From: an uncultured Tateyamaria sp.
Lineage (GTDB): Bacteria; Pseudomonadota; Alphaproteobacteria; Rhodobacterales; Rhodobacteraceae
DNA length: 64,000 nt
Assembly (NCBI RefSeq): GCF_947503415.1
Contig: NZ_CANNDS010000001.1
Span: 372,001-436,000, forward strand
Reading direction: 5' to 3'
Positions 27,817 to 36,051 of the stretch are shown piece by piece. The translations under genes were made by a program, and so were the position numbers. The notes beneath the pieces were generated by a model that ran no database searches, was not told the DNA's origin, and saw only the letters and a program-made list of their open reading frames with translations. Position 1 is the stretch's first letter. Each line of letters starts with the position of its first letter.

Positions 27817-28644
27817 CTAGTTATTCCCCACAACATGGGGAGAACTGGTCTTGGTGATATCATCATTGTCGGGCCGCGGATGGGTTTGCCAATTCCCCGC
27901 CTCTCCCCGACAAAGGATTGCCTCGACGCCGCGCGCCCAGGTTTCGTCGGTGATTTGTACGTCAGGCGGGCAATACCGCAGGGTCAGCCCGCAGCGACGA
28001 CGGTTGCTGGTATTGGCCAGCGAGCCGTGCACCAGCATGTCAGCGTGCATTGATATCTGACCGGCGTTCAGAGAATTGGTAAAGGGGTTGCCCAAAGCGT
28101 CCGCATTCGCAGTTTCCTTGTGAAACACAGCACTGCCGTCGGTTTGCTGCACCCTCATCGCGCCTTGATCATGCGTACCGGGAAGAAAACGCATTGCCGA
28201 ATTGCTCTCGTCCGCGTCATCAATCGCCAGCCACACCGTGACTGTGCGCGCAGGCGCAAGCGACCAGAACGTGGCGTCCTGATGCCATGGAACGACCTTT
28301 GGATCATGTGGCTTTTTCGATAGAATTGCGCTGGCCCAGCACAGCACATTTGGGCCAATCAGGTCGGCCACGTGATCAAGTATCCGGGGGTCGGTCGTTA
28401 TATCATAAAGACCGCGCAGGCGCGCTTGATAGCAGTTGATCCCATAGGCACCTTGCGGTCCCATCTCGTGCATCAGTTGATCAACATACGAGCGAATGTC
28501 GGTAATCTCTGCCACTGAGAAAATGTCGAACGGTTGGACAAAGCCCCGCAAATTGTATTGAGCGATCTGTTCAACGCTCAACGTCTTTGGGGTTGTATTT
28601 TGCACACTCTGAAAGCTCAGATTGTGCGGTTCATCCAACATCAC
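27817..28644 (-). CDS. Phytanoyl-CoA dioxygenase (PhyH) family oxygenase
   Basis: 275 residues. The iron ligands are visible: H121 and D123 in WHQDATFW and distal H206 in MLVHGS, with arginines in NTSNRRRCGL that bind 2-oxoglutarate. This is the Fe(II)/2-oxoglutarate-dependent PhyH family, which hydroxylates small molecules as diverse as fatty acyl-CoA, ectoine and polyol natural products. It is the first gene of the minus-strand operon reading toward the mannosidase, diverging from the AraC regulator gene; this suggests hydroxylation of the imported compound. The residues around WSLAP and LPGTHDQGAMRV are typical for the family. No signal peptide. Confidence 0.9.
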   Translation of the reverse strand: MMLDEPHNLSFQSVQNTTPKTLSVEQIAQYNLRGFVQPFDIFSVAEITDIRSYVDQLMHEMGPQGAYGINCYQARLRGLYDITTDPRILDHVADLIGPNVLCWASAILSKKPHDPKVVPWHQDATFWSLAPARTVTVWLAIDDADESNSAMRFLPGTHDQGAMRVQQTDGSAVFHKETANADALGNPFTNSLNAGQISMHADMLVHGSLANTSNRRRCGLTLRYCPPDVQITDETWARGVEAILCRGEAGNWQTHPRPDNDDITKTSSPHVVGNN

Positions 28645-28771
28645 GACACACTCCCTTGCCAGGTCAGCTTACTTCAGGGGGGCGTATAGTCAGCGACGCA
28701 AATTGACTTTTTGTTGTACTATGTTGATCTTTTGACTGTCTGGAGTTTGATTTATTGGCTTGAGTTGCTGC

Positions 28772-29632
28772 ATGCGAAGAACACACTTCCACATCGAAAG
28801 CTACCTGAGGGAGGATGAGGCATTCCACTTCGCCCGTAAGAAACTGGCGACACGCTATCCGGGTGCTGCCCATGACCACGACTATTTCGAAGTCTTTCTG
28901 ATCGAGAACGGGCGCACCGCACATTGGGTAAATGGCGTCACTCAGACGTTGGAACCCGGACATCTGGCCTTTATCCGCCCCGGCGACGTGCATGCATTTT
29001 CGGCGGATCGAAAATCCGGATGCCAGATCATCAACGTCATGTTTCGCATCGAAACAGCCGAACATCTCGCAAAGCGGTATCAAGATACTATCGCAGGGCG
29101 CTTCTTTGATGCACGTGGCGCGCTACCGGAGTTACACACTCTGGGGCCTGCGCGTTTCTCGCGCGCTGTTAACGTCGCTGATCAATTGCAGACCGCGCGG
29201 CGGTCCCTCGCAGGCATCGAAGAATTTCTGTTGGTCCTTGTGAACCGTGTCGTGCACGCGTCAAGCAATCTAAACGCGTCAACGCCGCGTTGGTTTGCGG
29301 AAGCCTGCAGCGCGGCATTGGCGCCGGATGTCTTTCGCCTTGGCGCCGCTGGATTGATCTCGGCCGCTGGACGCAGCCACGAACACGTCTGCCGCACATG
29401 CAAGGTCGTCACCGGAATGACCCCATCGGAATATATCAATCGCATCCGGATCGAACATGCAGGGCAACTGTTACGCAGCACCGAAGAACCGATCGAAGAT
29501 GTCATTGAAGCCTGTGGCTTTCAAAACACCAGCTATTTCTACCGGCTGTTTCGAAGCCAAACCGGATCAACACCGCGCGCCTACAGGCTTGCCGGTCAGC
29601 GGGATCCTTTCCAGCCTGTTGGTCAATCTTAG
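28772..29632 (+). CDS. AraC-family transcriptional regulator with cupin-like sensor domain
   Basis: 286 residues. Residues 1-160 form the AraC-type sensor (strand-rich, with HDHDYFEVFLIENG and PGHLAFIRPGDVHAF, the cupin signature). Residues 185-286 contain the two helix-turn-helix units, with ISAAGRSHEHVCRTCKVVTGMTPSEYINRIRIEHA and the second IEDVIEACGFQNTSYFYRLFR near the end. The ATG at 28772 was chosen over the in-frame TTG at 28760. It diverges from the PhyH operon (127-base gap) and is also followed on the same strand by the TRAP operon, so it could control either; the divergent arrangement makes the PhyH/mannoside operon the likelier target. Confidence 0.93.
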   Translation: MRRTHFHIESYLREDEAFHFARKKLATRYPGAAHDHDYFEVFLIENGRTAHWVNGVTQTLEPGHLAFIRPGDVHAFSADRKSGCQIINVMFRIETAEHLAKRYQDTIAGRFFDARGALPELHTLGPARFSRAVNVADQLQTARRSLAGIEEFLLVLVNRVVHASSNLNASTPRWFAEACSAALAPDVFRLGAAGLISAAGRSHEHVCRTCKVVTGMTPSEYINRIRIEHAGQLLRSTEEPIEDVIEACGFQNTSYFYRLFRSQTGSTPRAYRLAGQRDPFQPVGQS

Positions 29633-29794
29633 CGTGAATTGGCTGGCAGGGTTGATCCCAGGCACTCGCCAGACATCGCAGCCGTGTCACCATGTCCAGC
29701 CAGCCGACCGCATCGGACGCCCGCAGCACCGGTACTCTTGGGGAGGATAATCCTGTTGCCAAACGCAGGCCACTCGGGAATCCTGTTGGTCAAT
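29614..29794 (+). repeat. Direct repeats around CCTGTTGGTCAAT before the TRAP operon
   Basis: CCTGTTGGTCAAT occurs at 29615-29627, inside the end of the AraC gene, and at 29782-29794, with a partial copy CCTGTTGCCAAA at 29752-29763. Near the partial copy, AGGATAATCCT is an 11-base palindrome. Candidate regulator sites for the TRAP operon starting at 29812. Confidence 0.35.
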
Positions 29795-29811
29795 GTCTCT
29801 GGGAGGATTCA

Positions 29812-30804
29812 ATGTTTCACAAAGCCATCATCGCTGCCGCCAGCCTGTCACTGCTCGGCTCTGCTGCCGTTGCTCAGGAGAAGATGCGGATTTCGCTGCA
29901 ACTGCCGCTGACCAGCCATCTGGGTGAAAACCTCACGCTTTTCGAAAAGGAAGTCGAAGAACGCACCGGCGGCGCCATTGATGTCGAAATCTATGACAGC
30001 GCGACGCTTTACAAAGACAAGGAAGTGCCCGCGGCCGTCGGCTCCGGCGCGATTGAGGCCGGGGTTGCCTCACTGACACGCTACGTTGGCGACGCGCCGG
30101 TGGTCGACGTGTTCTACATGCCGTTCCTGTTCAACACCGAAGACAAGGTGCGCACCGCAGTTGCCGAAGGCTCCCCCGTGCGCGAGGTTCTGGAAACCGA
30201 AATTGCCAAGACCGGCGGCGAGGTTCTCTATTGGCAGGCCTACGGTGGCGCGATCCTGTTGTCGCAGGATGAGCCGATCCTCACACCTGAGGACATGAAG
30301 GGCAAAAAGGCGCGCGTTTTCGGGAAAACACTGGGTGATTTCGTCACCGCTGCGGGCGGTGCACCAACTCTTATTTCCGGCTCGGAGCAATACCTCGCGT
30401 ACCAACGCGGCACGGTTGATGTGGGCATGACGGGCGTGTCCGGCGTCAAATCCCGCAAGCTGTGGGAAGTGATGGACACCATCACCAAGACCAACCACGC
30501 GAACATCGAATTCGTTGTGGTGGTCAACAGTGACTGGTGGGCTGGACTGGACGCGGAAGTCCAGGGTCAGATCCGCGAGGCGGCCAAGATTGCGCAGGAC
30601 GATGTACGCGATCGGATGAGCCAGATTGAGGCCGATGCCTATGCCGCAGCCGAAGAAAACGGCATGACAATCGTTGAACTGAATGACCAACAGCTTGCCG
30701 CATGGCAGGAAGTGTCCCAGCCAGTGATTGACGAATACCTCGAAGCGACGGGCGAGGCTGGTCAAAAGGTCCTGGACGCGCTCGGCGTTGATTCAGGGTC
30801 CTGA
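29812..30804 (+). CDS. dctP: TRAP transporter substrate-binding protein
   Basis: 330 residues with a signal peptide (cleavage near VAQ-E, residue 22) and the DctP fold: FEKEVEERTGGAIDVEIY, then a TRAP signature near GGAILLSQDEPILTPEDMKGKKARVFG, with the conserved arginine in KARVFG that binds the ligand carboxylate. Binds an organic acid in the periplasm and passes it to the DctQM membrane unit. GGGAGGA at 29801-29807 sets the start at 29812. First gene of the operon; an attenuator-like hairpin follows before dctQ. Ligand not determinable, but the enzyme at 32636 suggests a dicarboxylate or related acid. Confidence 0.93.
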   Translation: MFHKAIIAAASLSLLGSAAVAQEKMRISLQLPLTSHLGENLTLFEKEVEERTGGAIDVEIYDSATLYKDKEVPAAVGSGAIEAGVASLTRYVGDAPVVDVFYMPFLFNTEDKVRTAVAEGSPVREVLETEIAKTGGEVLYWQAYGGAILLSQDEPILTPEDMKGKKARVFGKTLGDFVTAAGGAPTLISGSEQYLAYQRGTVDVGMTGVSGVKSRKLWEVMDTITKTNHANIEFVVVVNSDWWAGLDAEVQGQIREAAKIAQDDVRDRMSQIEADAYAAAEENGMTIVELNDQQLAAWQEVSQPVIDEYLEATGEAGQKVLDALGVDSGS

Positions 30805-30827
30805 TAGACATGCCCTTACAGTCTGAG

Positions 30828-30851
30828 ACAGACGGCCTGCGGGTCGTCTGT
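30828..30851 (+). terminator. Terminator-like attenuator between dctP and dctQ
   Basis: Seven-base arms ACAGACG and CGTCTGT around a 10-base loop, followed by TCTTTTG. A leaky rho-independent terminator here would make more binding protein than membrane subunits, as in other binding-protein operons. Confidence 0.55.
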
Positions 30852-30862
30852 TCTTTTGCGCC

Positions 30863-31360
30863 ATGAAGGCAATCACGTCCCTTTCGCGCGCAGCATGCAC
30901 AATCGGTTCCGTACTGTTGGCAGCGACCGGAGTGATGCTGACCTATGAGGTCGTTGCACGCTACTTCTTCATACGGCCAACGATCTGGGCGGCGGAGTTG
31001 AGCCAGCTTTGCCTGATCTGGGGATGCCTCTTGTCGATGGCGTATCTATTGACCCTCAGACGCCACATAACCGTGAATGCGGTCACAACCCTTCTGCCGC
31101 AACCTGCACAACGGTTCTGTGCCTTTATCGCACTGGCCGTTGTTGTGGCGTTCTCTGCCATCGTCGCGTTCTGGGGCTATGACATCTTCCACGACAGCTT
31201 CGTCCGCGGCAGGACAACCGGATCGCTGCTGAATTTGCCGGTCTGGATCGCGGAGGCTTCGGTGCCTATCGGCTTTGGTCTGCTTGCAGTGCAGGGTGTG
31301 GTTGAGTTGATTGGCTTGCGCGGCTCCGGCACGACCAGCCTTGGGGCGACGCACGAATGA
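30863..31360 (+). CDS. dctQ: TRAP transporter small permease
   Basis: 165 residues with four hydrophobic segments, the pattern of the small TRAP subunit: a first segment after the N-terminus (IGSVLLAATGVMLTYEVVARYFF), the WAAELSQLCLIWGCLLSMAYLL segment, VNAVTTLLP in a loop and two further helices. It ends with ATGA overlap into dctM. The conserved WxxEL motif of the small subunit appears as WAAEL. The start at 30863 has little Shine-Dalgarno support, and the small gap after the attenuator hairpin suits reinitiation from readthrough transcripts. Confidence 0.9.
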   Translation: MKAITSLSRAACTIGSVLLAATGVMLTYEVVARYFFIRPTIWAAELSQLCLIWGCLLSMAYLLTLRRHITVNAVTTLLPQPAQRFCAFIALAVVVAFSAIVAFWGYDIFHDSFVRGRTTGSLLNLPVWIAEASVPIGFGLLAVQGVVELIGLRGSGTTSLGATHE

Positions 31361-32631
31361 CCATAATCCTGATCCTCGTCTGCCTTTTCGCGCTTCTGCT
31401 TCTGGGTGTGCCTGTGGCCTTCGCGCTCGGTGGAATGGGTCTGGGCATGCTTCTGCTGGGCGGGTTTTCCCCGCTCATGGCACCGCAATCCATCCTGTCG
31501 ACACTGGATGGGTTCATCCTTTTAGCGGTACCCTTGTTTTTGTTGATGTCAAACCTGCTGCTGAAGGGCGGTGTGGGACGTGATCTGTTTGCTGCGGTGC
31601 AGGCTTGGGTTGGTCACTGGCCCGGCGGGCTGGCAGTGGCCACAATCATCAGCTGCGGCCTCTTCGCTGCGATCTCCGGGTCATCGGTGGCGACGGCTGC
31701 AACCATCGGAACGGTCGCAATTCCGGAAATGATCAACCGTGGGTACGACAAACGCTTCGTCTACGGGCTTTTGGCGGCCGGAGGCACACTTGGTATTCTG
31801 ATTCCGCCCTCTATCCCGATGATCGTCTACGGCTTCGTCACCGAGCAATCGGTGATTGCCCTGTTTCTTGCGGGCATTGCCCCCGGCCTGCTTCTGATCA
31901 CGCTTTTTATCGTCTTTGCGATGCTGCACGCCCGTTTGTCCGGCAATTTCGAGAACGTGCCAAAGGCAAGCATGTCCGAACGGATCGATGCGTCGAAACG
32001 TGCGTTTCCTTCTGTGGCGCTTGCTGCGCTGGTGATCGTCGGTTTGTATTCCGGCGCGTTTACTCCGACGGAAGCGGCCGCTGTTGGCGCAACTGCAGCA
32101 CTTTTCATCGTTGCGTTCTGGCTGCGGACGCTGACATGGGCAACGCTTTGGGAAGCCGTACGCGAGTCCGCCATAACAACGGCCGCAATCCTGTTGATCG
32201 TCGCGGGAGCCAAGGTGTTTGGGAAGGCAATCGCGCTCTACCGCATCCCGCAGGACATCTCGGCCTTTCTGGCATCCACCATCGACGGGCCGATCATGTT
32301 CATCATCGTGGTTTCGGTTGTGCTTTTGCTCATGGGACTGGTGTTCGAAGCGCTTTCGATGATCCTGATCATGACACCTGTGCTTCTGCCGGCCGCTTTG
32401 GGTTTGGGTTTCGATCCGATTTGGTTCGGTATCTACATGGTCATCATGGTCGAATGTGCGCTGATCACACCGCCGGTGGGCCTGAACCTCTACGTTATCC
32501 AATCGGTGGCGCGAACTACGCTCGGGAACGTCGCCCGGGGGGTCTGGCCCTTTCTGGCGCTGATGTTGTTCACCGTGGCACTGCTATACGCTTTCCCTGA
32601 CCTCGCCCTCTACATCCCGTTCAAATGGTAA
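31357..32631 (+). CDS. dctM: TRAP transporter large permease
   Basis: 424 residues, twelve hydrophobic segments, matching the DctM/SiaM large subunit. The typical motifs appear: ISGSSVATAATIGTVAIPEM, PPSIPMIVYGFVTEQS, GAFTPTEAAAVGA and TPPVGLNLYVIQ. It is the Na+-coupled conduit that moves the acid delivered by the binding protein across the inner membrane. Overlaps dctQ by four bases. No fused DctQ part at the N-terminus. The next gene starts 4 bases after its stop, so the transporter and the lyase-family enzyme are made together. Confidence 0.95.
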   Translation: MTIILILVCLFALLLLGVPVAFALGGMGLGMLLLGGFSPLMAPQSILSTLDGFILLAVPLFLLMSNLLLKGGVGRDLFAAVQAWVGHWPGGLAVATIISCGLFAAISGSSVATAATIGTVAIPEMINRGYDKRFVYGLLAAGGTLGILIPPSIPMIVYGFVTEQSVIALFLAGIAPGLLLITLFIVFAMLHARLSGNFENVPKASMSERIDASKRAFPSVALAALVIVGLYSGAFTPTEAAAVGATAALFIVAFWLRTLTWATLWEAVRESAITTAAILLIVAGAKVFGKAIALYRIPQDISAFLASTIDGPIMFIIVVSVVLLLMGLVFEALSMILIMTPVLLPAALGLGFDPIWFGIYMVIMVECALITPPVGLNLYVIQSVARTTLGNVARGVWPFLALMLFTVALLYAFPDLALYIPFKW

Positions 32632-32635
32632 TCCA

Positions 32636-33523
32636 ATGACATCAGCCGAAACCCTGCGTGCCCTCTTGGCGGAAGATACCTGCCACATCATGCCCTGCTG
32701 CTTCGATGCGCTGTCGGCCAAGTTGATCGCGCAGGAAGGCTATGCGCTTACGTTCATGTCAGGCTTTGCGGCATCAGCCAGCCGGATTGGCGCACCCGAT
32801 CTGGGCCTGATGAGCTACGGCGAAGTTTTGGATCAGGTGCGCAACATTACCGATGCCACCAACATTCCGCTGATCGGCGATGGCGATACAGGGTACGGGA
32901 ACGCCATGAATGTGCGTCGCACCGTGGCTGGCTTTGCCAAGGCCGGGGCCGCGTCAATCATGATCGAGGATCAGCTGGCGCCCAAACGCTGCGGTCATAC
33001 GCCTGGCAAAGCCGTGGTGTCACGCGACGAGGCTTTCGACCGTGTCCGCGCGGCCGTAGACGAACGGGAGGCGCTGCGCGCGCGTGGGGGTGATATCCTT
33101 ATCTTGGCGCGCACCGACGCACGCCACGAGCATGGCCTTGGTGAAGCCATTGAGCGTGCCGCGAAATTCTCTGGGATCGGCGCGGACATTCTCTTTGTGG
33201 AAGCGCCCCGCTCCGAAGGAGAGATGCGCGAGATTTGTCGGTCACTGCCGGGACCGAAGATGGCAAACATTGTTGAAGGTGGGGATACCCCCGATCTACC
33301 GAACGCAGCACTGCACGACATCGGCTACACGATCGCGGCGTATCCCCTGTCACTTATGGCGGCCGCAATGCAGGCGATGGTCACAACCCTGCGTGCTATG
33401 CGCCAAGACCAGCGCCCCAACCAGATGGATTTCGGCAATCTCCGGTCTCGGATTGGCTTTGACGACTATTACGCAGCATCCGCACGCTACGCGTCTTCAC
33501 TTCGATTGCGGTCCGACGACTGA
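32636..33523 (+). CDS. Isocitrate lyase / PEP mutase family enzyme
   Basis: 295 residues, the short form of the family (shorter than isocitrate lyase). The catalytic loop KRCGH is at 117-121 and the metal-binding GDGDTGYG at 81-88 gives D82 and D84. Members include 2-methylisocitrate lyase, oxaloacetate decarboxylase, dimethylmalate lyase and carboxyphosphonoenolpyruvate mutase; motifs do not decide among them. It starts 4 bases after dctM, so it probably splits or converts the organic acid imported by the TRAP system, releasing a 2-oxo acid or pyruvate. No phosphonate-biosynthesis partner is adjacent, so a PEP mutase role is less likely. Confidence 0.9.
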   Translation: MTSAETLRALLAEDTCHIMPCCFDALSAKLIAQEGYALTFMSGFAASASRIGAPDLGLMSYGEVLDQVRNITDATNIPLIGDGDTGYGNAMNVRRTVAGFAKAGAASIMIEDQLAPKRCGHTPGKAVVSRDEAFDRVRAAVDEREALRARGGDILILARTDARHEHGLGEAIERAAKFSGIGADILFVEAPRSEGEMREICRSLPGPKMANIVEGGDTPDLPNAALHDIGYTIAAYPLSLMAAAMQAMVTTLRAMRQDQRPNQMDFGNLRSRIGFDDYYAASARYASSLRLRSDD

Positions 33524-33683
33524 CGCATTGGACATTGCTCAATAAGGCGCCGGACGCCGAGTATGTTCCAGCGGCTTTGCAATAACGTCCAAGTCCTTCC
33601 CGATCAGGCTCTGACGGCCAGTGGTACGTTGAGACGCGAACCGACCCGTGTGCGTGGCCGGTTTCGAAATTGCGCCTGTCCCA

Positions 33684-34337
33684 TCAAAGCTGACGGATGT
33701 GGGTTTCGACCAACTCTGGCAAGTCTTCGAAATTACCAAAGGCCACATCATGGTGCATCGTGTCCACGGATTGCTTGCGGTATCCTTCGGTGAACAGAAA
33801 GAACGGGATCGAAGCGCGGCGAGCCGTTTCTGCATCAACTTCACTGTCGCCCACATAGATCGGCGGCCCGTCCCCAAGCGCCTCAAAGGCAGCCAGCAAA
33901 GCCGACGGATCCGGCTTTCGGCCAAGAGGATTGTCGCCGCCCCATACCGAAGCAAAAAAGCCATCCAACTCAAGATGTTTCAATACCGCGGCACAGGGCC
34001 GGTACAGCTTGTTGGTGCAGATCCCAAGGCGGTGGGTGCGCGCAAGCGTTTCCAGCGCATCGCGCACGCCGGGATATAGAACTGTTAGTGTCACCGCCTC
34101 GTCGTATCGCGCAATAAACGCGTCCAGCATCACTTCTTGCGCACTGTCCGGGATGTCACGCGCAGCGCGCACCTTGGAGACAAGAACGTGTATGCCTTCA
34201 CCGATGAAACTACGGGTGTCGTTGAGCGAAATCGGTTCCACGCCCATATCCTGCAACACCGCATTGGCCACGCCCTGAATATCGGGCGCGCTGTCAATGA
34301 GTGTGCCGTCCAGATCAAAGACAATTCTCGCCGTCAT
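33684..34337 (-). CDS. gph: HAD-IA phosphatase, phosphoglycolate-phosphatase-like
   Basis: 217 residues of the HAD subfamily IA. Motif I is FDLDGTLID with D8 and D10, motif II lies at ICTNK, motif III is GRKPDP and motif IV GDSEVDAETA. The cap domain of about 60 residues after motif I is helical, typical of Gph. These enzymes release phosphate from small phosphoesters such as phosphoglycolate or sugar phosphates. It is the last gene of the DeoR-phn operon, its start overlapping the upstream HAD gene as ATGA. In this context I infer that it dephosphorylates an imported compound rather than doing photorespiratory salvage only. Confidence 0.88.
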   Translation of the reverse strand: MTARIVFDLDGTLIDSAPDIQGVANAVLQDMGVEPISLNDTRSFIGEGIHVLVSKVRAARDIPDSAQEVMLDAFIARYDEAVTLTVLYPGVRDALETLARTHRLGICTNKLYRPCAAVLKHLELDGFFASVWGGDNPLGRKPDPSALLAAFEALGDGPPIYVGDSEVDAETARRASIPFFLFTEGYRKQSVDTMHHDVAFGNFEDLPELVETHIRQL

Positions 34338-35272
34338 GGGCGGCTTACAACGAAGCTTGGCGTGATCCCAGCCTGCGCAATCGCCGCTTTCACATCCTGA
34401 CCGGCAAAAAAGCCGTAGCCAGAGATCAACGCCGATGCGACACCGGCAGTCTGCGCGCCCAGAATGTCGGTGTGCAAGCTATCCCCCACCATGAGCACCC
34501 GCGACTTGTCGACCGCTCCCAGCCGTTTGAAGGCCAGATCAAAGATGTTGGCGAACGGCTTTCCAAAGAATGTGGGCGCAACATTGGTCCGATCGGCAAG
34601 GCGGTGTGCGAAGTGGCCGGGCTCCGTCGAGAAGCCTGTTTCGCGGGGGGCGACGATATCCGGGTTTCCGACGAGAACGGGACGTGGGTTGTCCATCAGC
34701 GCGGCCTCCAACAGGGTCTGCCGCGCGTCGGTCCAAGCCGCCGATCCGATCATTAGAAAACCGTCGACGGTGGCATAGGGTGCCGGATCTTCCTCCAGAT
34801 AGGTCAGGTTCAGCCCTTCCAGATCACGCAGGCCGGTGCTGCGCGTCGCCATCAGGCCCCAGTGCATTCCGCGATGGCCGTTCAACCCTGCCAGCAACGT
34901 TGCGCGGCTGGTGACGACGTCCTCCGGCGCAAAGTCGTACCCAAGCCTTGCGTATTTCTCCATCAGCGCCGCATGGGGGAACCCCGCCGCGTTCGAGACA
35001 ACCAGAACGCGTTTGCCTGCCGCCTTCAATGCCTTGACCCGTTCGGGCGTGCCCGCAATGGCCGTCTCTCCGATATTGAGAACGCCAAATGCGTCCAGAA
35101 GGAACGCGTCGAATTCATCGGCAAGGTCTTCAAGCGTTTCAACGCTGCGATATGAACCGTCTGTCCGTACGGCGTCAGGCAAGCGATGCCGGACCGCTTC
35201 GTAGGCGAGAAACGCTTCTTCTGCTGAGATTGCGCTCAAATAATCGCTCCACGCACCTTTGCCGACACCCAT
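34334..35272 (-). CDS. HAD class IIA hydrolase, TIGR01459-type
   Basis: 312 residues, or 301 if a TTG at 35239 is used. The latter start forms a TTGA overlap with the upstream permease stop and is plausible; I give the ATG start. Class IIA motifs: LLDAFGVLNIGETAIAG (nucleophile D, but the second aspartate of DxD is a phenylalanine, usual for this subgroup), VVSNAAG, then FGKPFANIFDLAFKRLG and MVGDSLHTDILGA. NagD-type cap between them. Members are phosphatases of sugar phosphates or glycerol phosphate. Its place inside a phn-like importer operon suggests that its substrate is the imported phosphorylated molecule. Cytoplasmic. Confidence 0.85.
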   Translation of the reverse strand: MGVGKGAWSDYLSAISAEEAFLAYEAVRHRLPDAVRTDGSYRSVETLEDLADEFDAFLLDAFGVLNIGETAIAGTPERVKALKAAGKRVLVVSNAAGFPHAALMEKYARLGYDFAPEDVVTSRATLLAGLNGHRGMHWGLMATRSTGLRDLEGLNLTYLEEDPAPYATVDGFLMIGSAAWTDARQTLLEAALMDNPRPVLVGNPDIVAPRETGFSTEPGHFAHRLADRTNVAPTFFGKPFANIFDLAFKRLGAVDKSRVLMVGDSLHTDILGAQTAGVASALISGYGFFAGQDVKAAIAQAGITPSFVVSRP

Positions 35273-36051
35273 TCACTGATGACAACGGCAAACAGGATCA
35301 CGACAAGGATCAGACTGACCTGCGGCCACGCCAGCACATTGAGCGACGCCGAAAGCTGCAGCCCAATCCCGCCCGCGCCGACAAGCCCCAGCACGGTGGA
35401 TTCGCGAATGTTGATGTCCCACCGGAAGACGGCGATGCCCGCGAAAGCGGGAAGGATTTGCGGTACGATACCATACGCCATGACCTGCCAACGGCTGGCG
35501 CCTGTGGCTGTGATGGCTTCGACCTGGGTGTGGTCGATCTCCTCGATCGCCTCGTACAGCAGCTTGGCGCAAAATCCGATGGACCGGATGGCGATGGCGA
35601 CAACACCTGCAAAGACACCAGGACCGATGATGGCAATCAAAAGAAGTGCCCAGATCAGTGAATTGATCGACCGGGTGGACACGATGATCAACAAGGCAAT
35701 GGGCCTGACGAAAAGGGCAGACGGCGTGGTGTTGCGGGCGGCAAGGAATGCAACCGGCACCGCAAGGCACAGCGAGATCATTGTCCCGAGCGTCGCGATG
35801 TTCAGCGTGTCCCAGATCGGGCGGCCCAATTGGGTGATGTACTCCCATTTGGGCGGCGTTGCGCGCGTCCAGATGTCGTTTGCGATGCGCGGGGCATCCC
35901 AGACAAAGAACCACGTTGTGGATTCTGAAATGATTTGCCAGCAGTAGACAAACACCGCCACACCCAACAGCCACCCGACCCAGCGGATCAGGCTTTCACC
36001 ACTGGTCCGACGCCGCCATATCTGCGCACCTTCACGCTCCAGAACCGGCAT
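35236..36051 (-). CDS. phnE: Phosphonate-type ABC transporter permease (second PhnE)
   Basis: 271 residues with six hydrophobic segments and the binding-protein-dependent coupling loop around HTQVEAITATGASRWQVMAYGIVPQILP. Second of two PhnE copies in the operon: it differs from the other in much of its sequence but has the same signature [17 protein letters not shown]. Two separate permeases suggest a heterodimeric channel. A one-base overlap (TAATG) joins it to the upstream copy. The N-terminal tail is long and polar. Confidence 0.92.
   Translation of the reverse strand: MPVLEREGAQIWRRRTSGESLIRWVGWLLGVAVFVYCWQIISESTTWFFVWDAPRIANDIWTRATPPKWEYITQLGRPIWDTLNIATLGTMISLCLAVPVAFLAARNTTPSALFVRPIALLIIVSTRSINSLIWALLLIAIIGPGVFAGVVAIAIRSIGFCAKLLYEAIEEIDHTQVEAITATGASRWQVMAYGIVPQILPAFAGIAVFRWDINIRESTVLGLVGAGGIGLQLSASLNVLAWPQVSLILVVILFAVVISEWVSAKVRGAII

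Noticed and set aside
28703-28737. Two TTGACT elements as a sigma-70 promoter pair or AraC operator
   Set aside because: No well-spaced -10 element for either and a 29-base spacing is unusual for AraC sites; kept as unproven.
32636-33523. PEP mutase starting phosphonate synthesis
   Set aside because: Family motifs do not separate PEP mutase from lyases, there is no decarboxylase partner, and the gene is in a TRAP operon, so an organic-acid lyase is more likely.
33524-33683. Small gene or RNA between the lyase-family and gph genes
   Set aside because: The 160-base convergent gap has only weak pairing and no frame of its own; likely a terminator region without a clear hairpin and T-run.
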